The notes: generated by a model not told the origin, from the letters alone. A stretch of DNA of 64,000 nucleotides from Corynebacterium endometrii (GCF_004795735.1 NZ_CP039247.1:2356001-2420000), one strand, 5' to 3'. Positions 9,597-18,241 are shown, counted from the first letter of the stretch. Translations and numbers: made by a program.

Positions 9597-10247
9597 TTAG
9601 CCGCAGGCCACGCCCGTAGAGTGGTGCGGGCAGTACCCGCCCGGGTTTTTGTGCAGGTACTGCTGGTGTTCTTCTTCGGCGAGGAAGAACTGGGCGGCGT
9701 CGGTAGCGGAAAGCAGACGGACCTCCGTCGTGGTCTCCCCGAAACCGTGGGCCTTTAGCTTGTCCGCGTAAGCGTCCACGAGCCCCTGCACCTCCTCGCG
9801 CTCCCGCTCCGTGTGGACGTAGAACGCGGAACGGTACTGCGTTCCCACGTCGTTGCCCTGGCGAAAGCCCTGGGTTGGGTCGTGGGCCTCGAGCGCCAGG
9901 ACCACAAGTTCGCGCAGGGACACCTCGGCCGGGTTGTAGACCACGCGCACCACCTCGGCGTGGTTGGTCAACCCCCGGCAGACCTCGTAATAGGTGGGGT
10001 TAGGCGTGGTCCCGCCGGCGTAGCCCACCGCCGTGGCGATAACGCCCGGCTGCTGCCAGTACATCTTTTCCGCGCCCCAGAAACAGCCGATTCCCACGTA
10101 CAGCTCCGCCTGGCCCTCCTCTAGCCCGGTCAGCGGCGTGCCCAGCACGGCATGGTTGGCGGGCTCTGGGTTGATGGGCTCGGCCCGCCCCTCTAGCGCC
10201 TCCGACGCCGCCACAATCTTTGGCTCCGGTTTAAACAGAAACGACAT
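9597..10247 (-). CDS. msrA: Peptide methionine-S-sulfoxide reductase MsrA
   Basis: 216 residues, ATG start with AGGAGG-like bases upstream. Reduces methionine-S-sulfoxide in proteins using thioredoxin. The catalytic motif IGCFWGAEKMYW sits at about residues 53-64 with Cys55 as nucleophile; YAGGTTPNPTYYEVC and TNHAEVVRV follow as in the family. The C-terminal HQQYLHKNPGGYCPHHSTGVACG supplies resolving cysteines. The N-terminal extension of about 45 residues is seen in actinobacterial MsrA. It is divergent from sodA, and the two share a 140-bp upstream region, a pairing conserved in corynebacteria and consistent with a joint oxidative stress role. Confidence 0.95.
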   Translation of the reverse strand: MSFLFKPEPKIVAASEALEGRAEPINPEPANHAVLGTPLTGLEEGQAELYVGIGCFWGAEKMYWQQPGVIATAVGYAGGTTPNPTYYEVCRGLTNHAEVVRVVYNPAEVSLRELVVLALEAHDPTQGFRQGNDVGTQYRSAFYVHTEREREEVQGLVDAYADKLKAHGFGETTTEVRLLSATDAAQFFLAEEEHQQYLHKNPGGYCPHHSTGVACG

Positions 10248-10328
10248 GGTGGTTGCCTCCTTTGACGATTTTCGATATCCGCCACACTACCGTGGCCAGC
10301 AAATTTCCACATTTTGGACATAAAAACG

Positions 10329-10356
10329 TTGCGGAATGTTGATTTGCTCCTATCAT
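10329..10356 (+). promoter_or_regulatory. Probable sodA promoter
   Basis: TTGCGG (10329-10334) and TATCAT (10351-10356) are spaced by 16 bp; the sodA ATG follows 31 bp later with GAAAGGA as ribosome site. Confidence 0.5.
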
Positions 10357-10387
10357 GGGTCAGGAAATCAACGAAAGGATTTGAACC

Positions 10388-10990
10388 ATGGCAGTATACG
10401 AACTTCCAGAACTTGACTACGCGTACGATGCTCTTGAGCCTCACATTTCCGCGGAGATCATGGAGCTGCACCACTCCAAGCACCACGCCAACTACGTAGC
10501 CGGCGCAAACGCCGCGCTTGAGGCTCTCGAGGCTGAGCGCAACGGCGAGGCCAACGCGGACAAGATCCGCGCATACACCAAGAACCTCGCGTTCAACCTG
10601 GGTGGCCACACCAACCACACCATCTTCTGGAAGAACCTTTCTCCAAACGGTGGCGGCGAGCCAACCGGCGAGCTGGCTGAGGCCATCAACCGCGACTTTG
10701 GTTCCTTCGACAAGTTCAAGGCTCAGTTCAACGCCGTAGCCCTGGGCCTGCAGGGCTCCGGCTGGGCAGTTCTTGGTTATGACCACATCGCGGGCCGCCT
10801 CATCATCGAGCAGCTGACCGACCAGCAGGGCAACATCTCCGTAAACTTCACCCCGCTGCTGATGCTCGATATGTGGGAGCACGCTTTCTACCTGCAGTAC
10901 AAGAACGTTAAGGCTGACTACGTTGAGGCCGTATGGAACGTCTTCAACTGGGATGACGTAGCAGAGCGCTACGCAGCCGCACAGAAGTAA
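10388..10990 (+). CDS. sodA: Superoxide dismutase [Mn/Fe]
   Basis: 200 residues. Converts superoxide to oxygen and hydrogen peroxide. The start [18 protein letters not shown] and the motifs [12 protein letters not shown] (first metal His), [14 protein letters not shown] (second His) and [15 protein letters not shown] (Asp and third His, DxWEHAxY) place all four ligands of a Mn/Fe dismutase. C. glutamicum SodA is a Mn enzyme; metal here is inferred from that. Codon use is strongly biased, as expected of an abundant protein. It is followed by a hairpin with a T-run shared with the convergent LysR gene. Confidence 0.95.
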   Translation: MAVYELPELDYAYDALEPHISAEIMELHHSKHHANYVAGANAALEALEAERNGEANADKIRAYTKNLAFNLGGHTNHTIFWKNLSPNGGGEPTGELAEAINRDFGSFDKFKAQFNAVALGLQGSGWAVLGYDHIAGRLIIEQLTDQQGNISVNFTPLLMLDMWEHAFYLQYKNVKADYVEAVWNVFNWDDVAERYAAAQK

Positions 10991-11007
10991 TTTCGCTTCT
11001 TTTCTTT

Positions 11008-11046
11008 AAAAGGGGGTCGCGCCGGTGCCGGTGGCGGCCCCTTTTT
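11008..11046 (+). terminator. Rho-independent terminator after sodA
   Basis: AAAAGGGG (about 11008-11015) pairs with CCCCTTTT near 11038-11045 around a GC-rich interior; the T-run makes it a sodA terminator and the A-run lets it also serve the opposing LysR gene. Confidence 0.65.
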
Positions 11047-11066
11047 CGGTGCCCTCTTCATCCGGA

Positions 11067-11924
11067 CTAGCCCGTAACGAAGGCGCGGAACTGATCCACC
11101 GGCGGGGCAGGGGCGCCGGGTTTCCAGACCAAACCCAACTCCCTGTAGCGGGGTGGTTCAATGGGGACCAGGTTCTCCGCGCCCAAATAGGGGTCATCGA
11201 GCGGCAGCAGCGCGCACCCCAGCCCCGCGGTCACTAGCCCCGCCACGGTGGTTAGCTCCATCGATTCGAAGACGAGGCGCGGGGTAAAGCCCGCCTCGGC
11301 GGCAAGCGCGTCAAGGAGCATGCGGGTGCCATAGCCGGGGAGCATGCCAATGAAATCCTCCTCGGCCAGATCGGCCATCGCAACGCAATCGCGTCCGGCG
11401 GCCCAATGGCCCTCTGGCACCCTCACGGCCAGACGCTGGAGTTCGAGCTGGTGCCAGCCCAGGTCGGGGGCGTCAGGGCGCGGGCCAACCAGCGCTAAAT
11501 CAGAGTGCCCGGCGCGGACCCGGTCCACCAGCTCCTGCGCCGCGCCCTGGTGGAGCCGGATATCGACGTGGGGATGGTGCGCCCGGTACCCGCGGAGTAG
11601 GTCGGGGACCATCCACGTGCCCAGCGAGTGCATGAAATCCAGGCGCACGGTGCCCCTTTCTGGATCCATCAGGCGGGAGACGCTGTCCGCGCCCGCTCGC
11701 CACGAGGCCAGCATGCCGCGCGCGTGCGGCAGGAATGCGTCCCCGCGGGCGTTGAGCGCCAGCTGGCGCCCGGAACGATCGAAAAGATCGGCGCCCAGCG
11801 CGGCCTCGAGCCGCTGGATGCGGCGGGTAAGCGCGGATTGGGACAGCCCCAAACGGTCTGCGGCGGCGCCAACGTGGAGGGATTCGGCCACGGCAACGAA
11901 ACCGCGGACGTCGTCAAATTGCAT
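11067..11924 (-). CDS. LysR-family transcriptional regulator
   Basis: 285 residues from the ATG at 11924, preceded by GAGGGG; a much longer open frame upstream runs antisense to the MFS gene and is rejected. The N-terminal winged helix reads MQFDDVRGFVAVAESLHVG, then LGLSQSALTRRIQRLEAAL, the standard LysR DNA-binding helix. The remainder is a periplasmic-binding-like effector domain. It is divergent from an MFS exporter with 94 bp between the start codons, the usual layout of a LysR protein controlling its neighbour. The effector is unknown. Confidence 0.88.
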   Translation of the reverse strand: MQFDDVRGFVAVAESLHVGAAADRLGLSQSALTRRIQRLEAALGADLFDRSGRQLALNARGDAFLPHARGMLASWRAGADSVSRLMDPERGTVRLDFMHSLGTWMVPDLLRGYRAHHPHVDIRLHQGAAQELVDRVRAGHSDLALVGPRPDAPDLGWHQLELQRLAVRVPEGHWAAGRDCVAMADLAEEDFIGMLPGYGTRMLLDALAAEAGFTPRLVFESMELTTVAGLVTAGLGCALLPLDDPYLGAENLVPIEPPRYRELGLVWKPGAPAPPVDQFRAFVTG

Positions 11925-12018
11925 GGGCCACCCCTCGCCTAAATCATGCATGTTTTGCATCAAACCATGGTGATTTAAACATTTTACACATTGAAGGCGT
12001 TGGGGCACCCTAGAAGGC

Positions 12019-13218
12019 ATGAATAACCAGGCCGTATTGAGGAACCCAAACGAGGCGCAGCGTACCAAGCGTGCCATCACCGCGATGCTGTGCGTGGGCC
12101 TGGCCATCTTTTCCGGCCTGTATTCCACCCAAGCCATCCTGCCGGAGCTGGTGGGGCAGCTAAACCTCACCTTCACCGAGGCCGCGATGACCGTCTCCGC
12201 CGCCACCGGCGCGCTGGCGGTGTGCGTGGTTCCGGCCTCCATACTTTCGGAGCGCTTCGGCCGCGGCAGGCTGCTGCTCTTCTCCGTCTTCGCCGCAATG
12301 GCCGTGGGGCTGGCCGTCCCGCTGGCAAGTAACGCCTGGCAGCTCATCGCGCTGCGCGGCCTCCAGGGCGCGCTGCTCGCCGGCGCCCCGGCGACGGCCA
12401 TGGCCTGGTTGGCGGAGGAGCTCGATGACAGGGTGCTCCCGCGGGCCATGGGCATCTATATCGCCGGTACGTCCATCGGCGGGCTGAGCGGCCGCCTGGT
12501 GCCAGCCGCGGTCCTGGAGTTCGCGGGCTGGCGCGCGGCCCTGCTGGGTTCCGCGTTGACCTCGCTGACGTTCGCCATCATCGCGGTCATCCTGCTGCCC
12601 CGCCAGCGTAATTTCCACGCCAAGGAGATCTACTTCCGCGCGGAATTCCAGGCCATGGTCCACCACTGGCGCAACCCCCACTTGGCGGGGCTTTTCATCA
12701 TCGCGTTCTTGGCGATGGGCTCGTTCGTCTCCATCTACAACTTCGTGTCATTCCGTTTCATCGAGGACTTTGGGCTGCCGGCTTCGCTTGTGGGCATGGT
12801 ATTCCTGATGTACCTGTTCGGCACCTGGTCCTCCGCACGCGCGGGGCGCTTCGTCGCGGAGTACGGCTACGGCCGCACCCTCACCGCCTCCGCCGTCTTA
12901 TATTTGGCGGGCATCGTCATGATGCTCGGCGGCCTCGCCCTGACCATCGCGGGCCTGCTGCTGTTTACCATTGGCTTTTTCGCCGTCCACTCCACCGCGT
13001 CCGGCTGGGTGGGCCACCTCGCCCACGCCGATCGCGCCGAGGCCTCCTCCATGTACGTCTTCTGCTATTACTTTGGTTCATCCGTCCTGGGCACCTTCGC
13101 CGGAAGCGCCTTCGCCAATTTCAGCTGGGCCGGCTTCATCGCGCTGTTCGCCGGGCTGCTGACGCTGCTCGTGGTGATCGGCGCCGCGCTCACTCGCCGA
13201 GTCGAGGCACCCCAGTAG
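12019..13218 (+). CDS. MFS transporter, YnfM/AraJ-like efflux permease
   Basis: 399 residues with about 12 membrane segments. IFSGLYSTQAILPEL near the N-terminus, SILSERFGRGRLLL in loop 2-3 (motif A variant) and LRGLQGALLAGAPATAMAWL (motif-B-like) fit drug/arabinose-efflux type MFS carriers of the YnfM group. The substrate cannot be read from sequence. Divergent from a LysR regulator, which probably controls it. The last 29 bp overlap the end of the convergent nuclease gene. Confidence 0.85.
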   Translation: MNNQAVLRNPNEAQRTKRAITAMLCVGLAIFSGLYSTQAILPELVGQLNLTFTEAAMTVSAATGALAVCVVPASILSERFGRGRLLLFSVFAAMAVGLAVPLASNAWQLIALRGLQGALLAGAPATAMAWLAEELDDRVLPRAMGIYIAGTSIGGLSGRLVPAAVLEFAGWRAALLGSALTSLTFAIIAVILLPRQRNFHAKEIYFRAEFQAMVHHWRNPHLAGLFIIAFLAMGSFVSIYNFVSFRFIEDFGLPASLVGMVFLMYLFGTWSSARAGRFVAEYGYGRTLTASAVLYLAGIVMMLGGLALTIAGLLLFTIGFFAVHSTASGWVGHLAHADRAEASSMYVFCYYFGSSVLGTFAGSAFANFSWAGFIALFAGLLTLLVVIGAALTRRVEAPQ

Positions 13219-14680
13219 CCCCGGCGCTCATCCACTCACGGACCGCGAGCGTGGCCTGAACATCGTCCGCGTTGTAGGTCAGGAGGCGTTCCCGGGACTC
13301 CATGTCACCGGCCAGCGCTACGCGACGTGCGGCCACGGACTCTTCCCCATCGAAATCATCCACATCCCAGTGGAACCCGGCCACGGGCGCCACCGTCTTC
13401 AGGCTCAGGCCAAACGGCCCGGCGAAGGCGCGCTTGACGTAGGTGAAAAGGTCCACCCAATCCTCGGACGCGATAAACGCATTGACCTCCTCTAACGCCG
13501 GCGTGCCGAAGCGCTGCGCGGACATGATCATCCAATGATTCTCGCCGTGCGCGGAATAACAATAAGCCTTGAAAGTCTTGCCCTGCGCGTGCGCCTTTTC
13601 CCGCAGGCCCATAAGCCAGGTCCAGAATTCCTCAAAATTTGCCGCCTCGGCACGCCCGCCCAGCGGCTCCCACGTAACGAAGGGATAGTACTCACCCTCA
13701 TACCACGCGCCCCACAGGTACGCGCCCTGGTCGAGGTAGGCCTCCATGTCCACGTCGACTTCCACGTCGGCGCGGGGGACCTCGGGCACAGCGGCGCGCT
13801 TGAGCAGCGGGACGCCCGCCCGCCACGCCGCCGCCAACTGGGACGGCTCCCCAAGCCCCGCATCGATGAGGGCCTGGACGGTGTGGATGCCCCGCTCCCG
13901 GTACTTCAAGCCGCGCTCTCCCGGCAGGAAGAGGCTCAAGTCATCGGCGGCTACGAGTTCAGGCTCGCACATGTCCCAGAACCTGCAGCTTGCGCACTCC
14001 TTTGTGCGGCGGGGCATGTCCGGTACGGGGACCGCCAGCGCGGAGTTTAAGGATTGCTCCAACGTGTCCGTAGCCTGGAAGAAGACCCTGTCGCGATCCT
14101 GGCCTACGTATCCGCCCCGGCCCGAGTCAACCCCCAGCTCGCGCAGCGCACGGGCCGCTACGGCAAGGCGCACGCTATCGGTAGCCTTATGCCGGAGCTT
14201 GTAGCCCACCTCGAGCGGCTCGGAGAGCCCCAGGCGGTATGTGGGCACCGAATAACAGGTGTGCTTAGGACTCTTACGCTCCACCCGGTGGTTGGAGACA
14301 TTAATAGGCGTGTAGGCCTCCCCCTCCCGCAGCAGGATATCCACTGGCGCCACGAGATTGCCGGTCTCCAAAACCCCGCCGGTTATGTGGGTATAGCCGG
14401 CGGCCATGGCCTCAAGCGTGGACAGGTAGCGGTAGAACAGCTCCTCCTCCGGCACCGGCCCCAGCGGGCCTAAGTCGATGCGGCGGAACCGCTTGGCGCG
14501 GGAATCCGGGCGGGATGGCAGCTTGGACAGGACGGCGAGGCGGCCGGCCTCGGCACGGACGGCGCGGGCCTGGGAGAGGTGAGTGTGAGGCATATCCGGG
14601 AAGTGCCGCGCCTGCACGCGCCGGTAACGGCAGCCCACAAGATCGGAGGGCTGCAAGACATCCTCGGCCGAATAACTCAC
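13190..14680 (-). CDS. TM0106 family RecB-like putative nuclease
   Basis: 496 residues, GTG start. The layout fits the TM0106 family: an N-terminal DVLQPSDLVGCRYRRVQA segment, a central region with TDSVRLAVAARALRELG and a Cys cluster CASCRFWDMC like the FeS/zinc ligands of RecB/Cas4-type nucleases, and a C-terminal RNase-H-like part (VEVDVDMEAY and LLTYNADDVQATLAVREWM, acidic residues typical of DEDD exonucleases). Predicted to act on nucleic acids; no specific function is established that I know. It overlaps the MFS gene tail to tail. No CRISPR array or cas gene is nearby. Confidence 0.75.
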   Translation of the reverse strand: MSYSAEDVLQPSDLVGCRYRRVQARHFPDMPHTHLSQARAVRAEAGRLAVLSKLPSRPDSRAKRFRRIDLGPLGPVPEEELFYRYLSTLEAMAAGYTHITGGVLETGNLVAPVDILLREGEAYTPINVSNHRVERKSPKHTCYSVPTYRLGLSEPLEVGYKLRHKATDSVRLAVAARALRELGVDSGRGGYVGQDRDRVFFQATDTLEQSLNSALAVPVPDMPRRTKECASCRFWDMCEPELVAADDLSLFLPGERGLKYRERGIHTVQALIDAGLGEPSQLAAAWRAGVPLLKRAAVPEVPRADVEVDVDMEAYLDQGAYLWGAWYEGEYYPFVTWEPLGGRAEAANFEEFWTWLMGLREKAHAQGKTFKAYCYSAHGENHWMIMSAQRFGTPALEEVNAFIASEDWVDLFTYVKRAFAGPFGLSLKTVAPVAGFHWDVDDFDGEESVAARRVALAGDMESRERLLTYNADDVQATLAVREWMSAGATGVPRLGE

Positions 14681-14713
14681 CCGCCCGAGCTTAGCGGAGC
14701 TAAAAGGGTAATG

Positions 14714-14741
14714 TTGAATTCAAAAGACTGTCCCCTATATA
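14714..14741 (+). promoter_or_regulatory. Probable promoter of the DUF6474 gene
   Basis: TTGAAT (14714-14719), 16 bp, TATATA (14736-14741), 15 bp before the GTG start and overlapping an AGAGGA ribosome site region. Confidence 0.5.
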
Positions 14742-14756
14742 AGAGGAAAAGCACAA

Positions 14757-15395
14757 GTGAGCATTCTGAAGAACTTCCGCCGCACCCGCGCCGCCGCAAA
14801 AGCTGAGCTTAAGGCGGCCAAGGCCCGCACGAAGTCCCAGGTTAAGGCCGCGAACAAGGCAAACAAACGCCAGCAGAAGCTACTAGCCAAGCAGGAGAAG
14901 GCTCTCATTAAGTCCGAGGAAAAGGGCCTGAAGAAGCGGCGCAAGCACGAATACAAGATGGCCAAGAAGGAACTTGAGAAGATCAAGGCCGGCAAATTTA
15001 ATGCGCAGACCATCTCCCGCTACGCCAGCGCCCTGCGCACCGCCGCCCCTCTCCTGCTGCCTCTGGTCTACCGCGGAATTACCGCGGCACGCGGCCGCGC
15101 TGAAGACACCCGCGCCAAGCAGGCCGGCGTGACCCCGTCCCAGCTGGCTTCCTTCTCCGGCCACGGCGCGTCCTTGAAGGCGCGCATTCAGGGAATCCGC
15201 AATTCCCTGGAAAATACTGCACTGCCTGCGGGTTTCCAGCGTGACGTTAAGGACCGCCTCGAGGAACTGGACGCGGCTGTTGACAACGCCGAATTCATGA
15301 CCCCCCAGCAGCGCACCCGCGCGCACAACACCATCAACAATGACATTGACACCGTCACCAATGAGATTCAGCAGCGCCTGGTAAAGGAAGGCTAA
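14757..15395 (+). CDS. DUF6474 family basic coiled-coil protein
   Basis: 212 residues, GTG start with AGAGGA nine bases upstream. The first 85 residues are almost all Lys, Arg, Ala, Glu and Gln in heptad-like pattern (FRRTRAAAKAELKAAKART), predicting a long charged coiled coil. A hydrophobic stretch RTAAPLLLPLVYRGITAARG follows at about residues 95-114, then a helical C-terminal half with DVKDRLEELDAAVDNAE. I recall this as DUF6474, restricted to Corynebacteriales and close relatives, without known function. The middle hydrophobic stretch could be a membrane helix. Its own promoter and terminator make it monocistronic. Confidence 0.7.
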   Translation: MSILKNFRRTRAAAKAELKAAKARTKSQVKAANKANKRQQKLLAKQEKALIKSEEKGLKKRRKHEYKMAKKELEKIKAGKFNAQTISRYASALRTAAPLLLPLVYRGITAARGRAEDTRAKQAGVTPSQLASFSGHGASLKARIQGIRNSLENTALPAGFQRDVKDRLEELDAAVDNAEFMTPQQRTRAHNTINNDIDTVTNEIQQRLVKEG

Positions 15396-15440
15396 ACCGC
15401 GCATTCCCGCCTTAGGGATTGACGCACGACGAGCTGCACC

Positions 15441-15465
15441 AGCCCCCGAAACGGGGGCTTTTCCA
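15441..15465 (+). terminator. Rho-independent terminator after the DUF6474 gene
   Basis: AGCCCCC, loop GAAAC, GGGGGCT followed by TTTTCC, 45 bp after the stop. Confidence 0.8.
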
Positions 15466-15524
15466 TGCCCAGGCTGGCCCTAAATTCAACGGAAGTATCG
15501 CCGCGAGTTTTTGAAATTATGGCC

Positions 15525-15602
15525 TATATTCTTTTGCGAAGAATCTATTGACCGCACCGCGGCTGTGGCAAGAATACCCCCGCTGTTTTAGCGGGTCTTT
15601 TT
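15525..15602 (+). ncRNA. Candidate small RNA between two terminators
   Basis: Between the DUF6474 terminator and a second intrinsic terminator lies about 115 bp without an ORF. A TATATT -10-like box at 15525-15530 precedes a stretch with CCGCACCGCGG, ending in the second terminator. A correctly spaced -35 box was not found. The existence of a transcript is inferred only from the orphan terminator. Confidence 0.25.
15579..15602 (+). terminator. Orphan Rho-independent terminator
   Basis: CCCGCT, loop GTTTT, AGCGGG, followed by TCTTTTT. No coding gene ends just upstream, the previous one already having its own terminator at 15441. Confidence 0.75.
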
Positions 15603-15605
15603 CAC

Positions 15606-15937
15606 AGAGTGCCGGTTCAGGCCGGTTATGGGCCCGCGGCGCATCGCATGACGTCGAGGCATATTCCGTAATTACTTCGGAAAATCTTGGGGAATTTAGC
15701 GCTCCCAGCCCGATTAGTTAGCGCAGTGAAGTAGCTAGAGCATTAAATTAAATGGTGGCTTTACAAAGCGAAAATTCCGCTGTTAGCATGTCAACAACCA
15801 GAAATTTTCGCATGTGGACGCGTCTCCGCTTGCGCCTAGAGTCACGGCGAATTACCGCACGGGAATCCGCCGGAATAAAGCACCACACGCCCGCTCGCTA
15901 AGCGCCGGTTAAGGAAAGGACAGGAGCCGCTACAGTC
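15606..15937. other. AT-richer intergenic region upstream of lsr2
   Basis: About 330 bp with lower GC than the flanking genes and no credible ORF. It presumably holds the lsr2 promoter; no convincing -35/-10 pair stood out. Lsr2 proteins prefer AT-rich DNA, so autoregulation by binding here is a reasonable inference. Confidence 0.5.
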
Positions 15938-16255
15938 ATGGCCCGCCGCGAAGTAACCCAGTTCTATGACGATCTTGACCACACGCTTATCGCCGAAGAT
16001 GAGCTGGAGGTTGTCCGCTTTAGCATCGACGGCAAAAACTATCTGATTGACCTCTCCCGCGAAAACGCCCGCAAGTTCCACGACCTTCTGGAACCTTACG
16101 TGCAGGCCGCTCGCCAGGCGCCGGAGAAGGACTACCGGCGCGTCGACCCGGCGGAGATTCGGCAGTGGGCTCGCCTGCAGGGCATCCCCGTTGCCCACCG
16201 CGGCAAGATTCCCCACAACATCATCGATGCATACAACGAGGCAAACTCCCGCTAA
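15938..16255 (+). CDS. lsr2: Lsr2-family nucleoid-associated protein
   Basis: 105 residues, typical length. An N-terminal dimerisation region (MARREVTQFYDDLDHTLIAE, then VVRFSIDGKNYLIDLS) is joined to a C-terminal DNA-binding domain DPAEIRQWARLQGIPVAHRG whose H-R-G-K loop corresponds to the AT-hook-like RGR of mycobacterial Lsr2. Such proteins bind AT-rich minor grooves and silence foreign genes (H-NS-like xenogeneic silencer; CgpS in C. glutamicum). Preceded by an AGGAAAGGACAGGAG-type leader. It sits upstream of the convergent hrrA gene. Family call is secure. Confidence 0.93.
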   Translation: MARREVTQFYDDLDHTLIAEDELEVVRFSIDGKNYLIDLSRENARKFHDLLEPYVQAARQAPEKDYRRVDPAEIRQWARLQGIPVAHRGKIPHNIIDAYNEANSR

Positions 16256-16344
16256 AAGCCTCCGATGCACCACAGGCCGCGCCGAATCAGCCCGCTTCCT
16301 GTCTATTGCTTTTGGGAAGCTGGCTTAAACCGATGCTCCCGCTA

Positions 16345-16983
16345 TTACAGCACACCCTGCTCGCGGGCCGCCGCCACGGCGGAAGTGCGGGAGCGCACGC
16401 CCAACTTGTCATAGATGTGGACTAGGTGGGACTTCACGGTGGCCTCGGAAAGCATGAGCTCCTGGCCAATCTCGCGGTTCGAGGCACCCGAGGCCACCAG
16501 CTTAAGCACCTCCAGCTCGCGCGGAGTCAACGACGTGCGCGGCGTGCGCACCCGAGTCATGAGACGGTCAGCCACCATGGGCGAGAGGGCCGAGTCGCCC
16601 TCGGCCGCGGAACGCACCGCGGCCACGAGCTCCGCCGGCGGCGCATCCTTGAGCAAATAGCCCACCGCGCCGGATTCGATGGCGCCCAGGATGTCTGCGT
16701 CCGTGTCATAGTTCGTCACTACCAAGACCTTTGGCGGATTATCCATGGTATCGCGGATTGTCTTGGTGGCCTCCGCACCGCCCAGCACCCGGGTGCCTTC
16801 GATGCCCGCCCCGAAGCGCAGGTCCATGAGCACCACGTCGATGCTGCCGGCCTGCGCGGTGGCAATAGCAGCCTCCGCGGTGGCTACCTCACCCACGACC
16901 TCAATATCCTCTGCTTCTTCGAGGATGGCACGCAAGCCTAAGCGCACAATCTCGTGGTCATCTGCAAGCAATACCCTAATCAA
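16345..16983 (-). CDS. hrrA: Two-component response regulator, HrrA-like (NarL/LuxR type)
   Basis: 212 residues, the same length I recall for C. glutamicum HrrA. Receiver domain: IRVLLADDHEIVRLGLRAIL, phospho-acceptor Asp in VDVVLMDLRFG, Lys in YLLKDAPPAEL. Output: LuxR helix-turn-helix in LTPRELEVLKLVASGASNRE and EATVKSHLVHIYDKLG. The start is TTG, with a strong AAGGAGGG ribosome site upstream. In C. glutamicum HrrA activates haem synthesis and respiratory genes and represses hmuO. Neighbours (hrrS upstream, yidC, mcbR, sodA, msrA) match my recollection of the hrr locus, which supports the name; other NarL-type pairs would look similar. Confidence 0.8.
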   Translation of the reverse strand: MIRVLLADDHEIVRLGLRAILEEAEDIEVVGEVATAEAAIATAQAGSIDVVLMDLRFGAGIEGTRVLGGAEATKTIRDTMDNPPKVLVVTNYDTDADILGAIESGAVGYLLKDAPPAELVAAVRSAAEGDSALSPMVADRLMTRVRTPRTSLTPRELEVLKLVASGASNREIGQELMLSEATVKSHLVHIYDKLGVRSRTSAVAAAREQGVL

Positions 16984-17035
16984 CGGGCGGCCCTCCTTCT
17001 AGAAGTTGGAGTCAACGGTCATCCAAAAGTTTAGT

Positions 17036-18241
17036 CTATGCGGAGGGCTCAAGCGGTATGGATGCTGACACCGCCGTGGGCCCACCCGGCGCGGATTCGA
17101 CGGTGACGCCGCCGCCAAGCTCCGCGGCCCGGCGCTCCATGGCGGACAGGCCAATGTGCCCCAGGCCGGCGGGGCGCCCGGTGACGGCCGCTACGTCGAA
17201 GCCGCGCCCATTATCCACCACGTCCACGCGAATCTCATCCTCCGCGTAGGTGACGGTGATGCGCGCCCGAGTGGCCTGGGAATGCTTGACCACGTTGCCC
17301 ACCGCGCCCTGGGCGATGCGCAGCAGCGCCGCCTCGACCTTCATGGGAAGCTGGTGCACGGGGCCTTCCGCGTCCACATCGATCGTCAAATCACCGGTGG
17401 CCGCAAACCCCTCCGCCATGCGGGTCAATGCGCCGGTCAGGGAGGTCTCCTGCAGGGACGCGGGCTGCAGCGCCGCGATCATGGCGCGGGCCTCCTGCAA
17501 GTTATCCGCCGCCGTGGTGCGCGCCAGGGCAATGCGCTCCCGAGCTTTCTCCCGCTCCCCCGCATCCACCGAACGGTCCGCGGCGTGCAATAACATCTGG
17601 ATGGAGCTTAACCCCTGGGCCAGCGTGTCATGGATTTCGTGGGCGATGCGCTGCCGCTCCTCGGTTACGCCGGCGCTGCGCTCAGACTCCGCCAGCTGCT
17701 CACGCGTGCTGACCAATTCCTGGATGAGCACCTCCCGCTCCTGGGAGATGCGCTGCAGTGCGCGAAAGGCGTAGTAGATGGCCACCGTGACTATCGCAGA
17801 GACCATGGGGCCCATGATTCCGCCTAGGGTCAAACCGTCGGGTACCTGCACTCCGATGCTGATTGCGGTCAGGAAGATCACGGCCACCACGCCCCAGGTC
17901 TCCCCCAGCACGCGCAGGTAGAGGAAGAATAATGCGAAGACCAAGTAAATGCCCACCGGCGCCACCAGCAGATCGAGGAACCACACGCCGGTAAGCGCCA
18001 CGAGCCAGACCAACTGCGGCACCAGGCCCCAGCGCTCCATGAACATGGAGCCGGCAAAATAGATGGCCGCGAAGGCGGACAGCAGCATCAGGTTGACCAC
18101 CGCCGCGGAAAGCTCCATGCGCATGGAGGCAAAAATCGCTGCGACTAGCAGCATGGCGGTCAGGATATGGATGCCGTTGCGCAGTACATCCGCGTCCGTC
18201 GTGGGGGACTCGAGCCGTTGCTGATCAATGCTGGGGGTCAT
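17036..18241 (-). CDS. hrrS: Sensor histidine kinase, HrrS-like
   Basis: 401 residues. The N-terminal 170 residues hold about six membrane helices. The cytoplasmic part has a HisKA_3 dimerisation domain with ERQRIAHEIHDTLAQGLSSI (phospho-His in HEIHD) and a HATPase domain with VVKHSQATRARITVTY (N-box), VVDNGRGFDV and GLGHIGLSAMERRAAELGG (G-boxes). HisKA_3 kinases pair with NarL-type regulators such as the gene 52 bp downstream. HrrS of C. glutamicum senses haem through its membrane part; by location and partner this is its likely orthologue. Divergent from yidC with 123 bp between starts. Confidence 0.8.
   Translation of the reverse strand: MTPSIDQQRLESPTTDADVLRNGIHILTAMLLVAAIFASMRMELSAAVVNLMLLSAFAAIYFAGSMFMERWGLVPQLVWLVALTGVWFLDLLVAPVGIYLVFALFFLYLRVLGETWGVVAVIFLTAISIGVQVPDGLTLGGIMGPMVSAIVTVAIYYAFRALQRISQEREVLIQELVSTREQLAESERSAGVTEERQRIAHEIHDTLAQGLSSIQMLLHAADRSVDAGEREKARERIALARTTAADNLQEARAMIAALQPASLQETSLTGALTRMAEGFAATGDLTIDVDAEGPVHQLPMKVEAALLRIAQGAVGNVVKHSQATRARITVTYAEDEIRVDVVDNGRGFDVAAVTGRPAGLGHIGLSAMERRAAELGGGVTVESAPGGPTAVSASIPLEPSA

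Noticed and set aside
10193..10882. 229-residue frame antisense to sodA
   Set aside because: Covers sodA and the msrA/sodA promoter region; sodA is secure.
11925..12455. N-terminal extension of the LysR gene
   Set aside because: It would run through the divergent MFS gene; the LysR domain begins at the ATG at 11924.
13190..14680. CRISPR-Cas association of the RecB-like nuclease
   Set aside because: Cys cluster recalls Cas4, but there are no repeats-spacers or other cas genes in the window.
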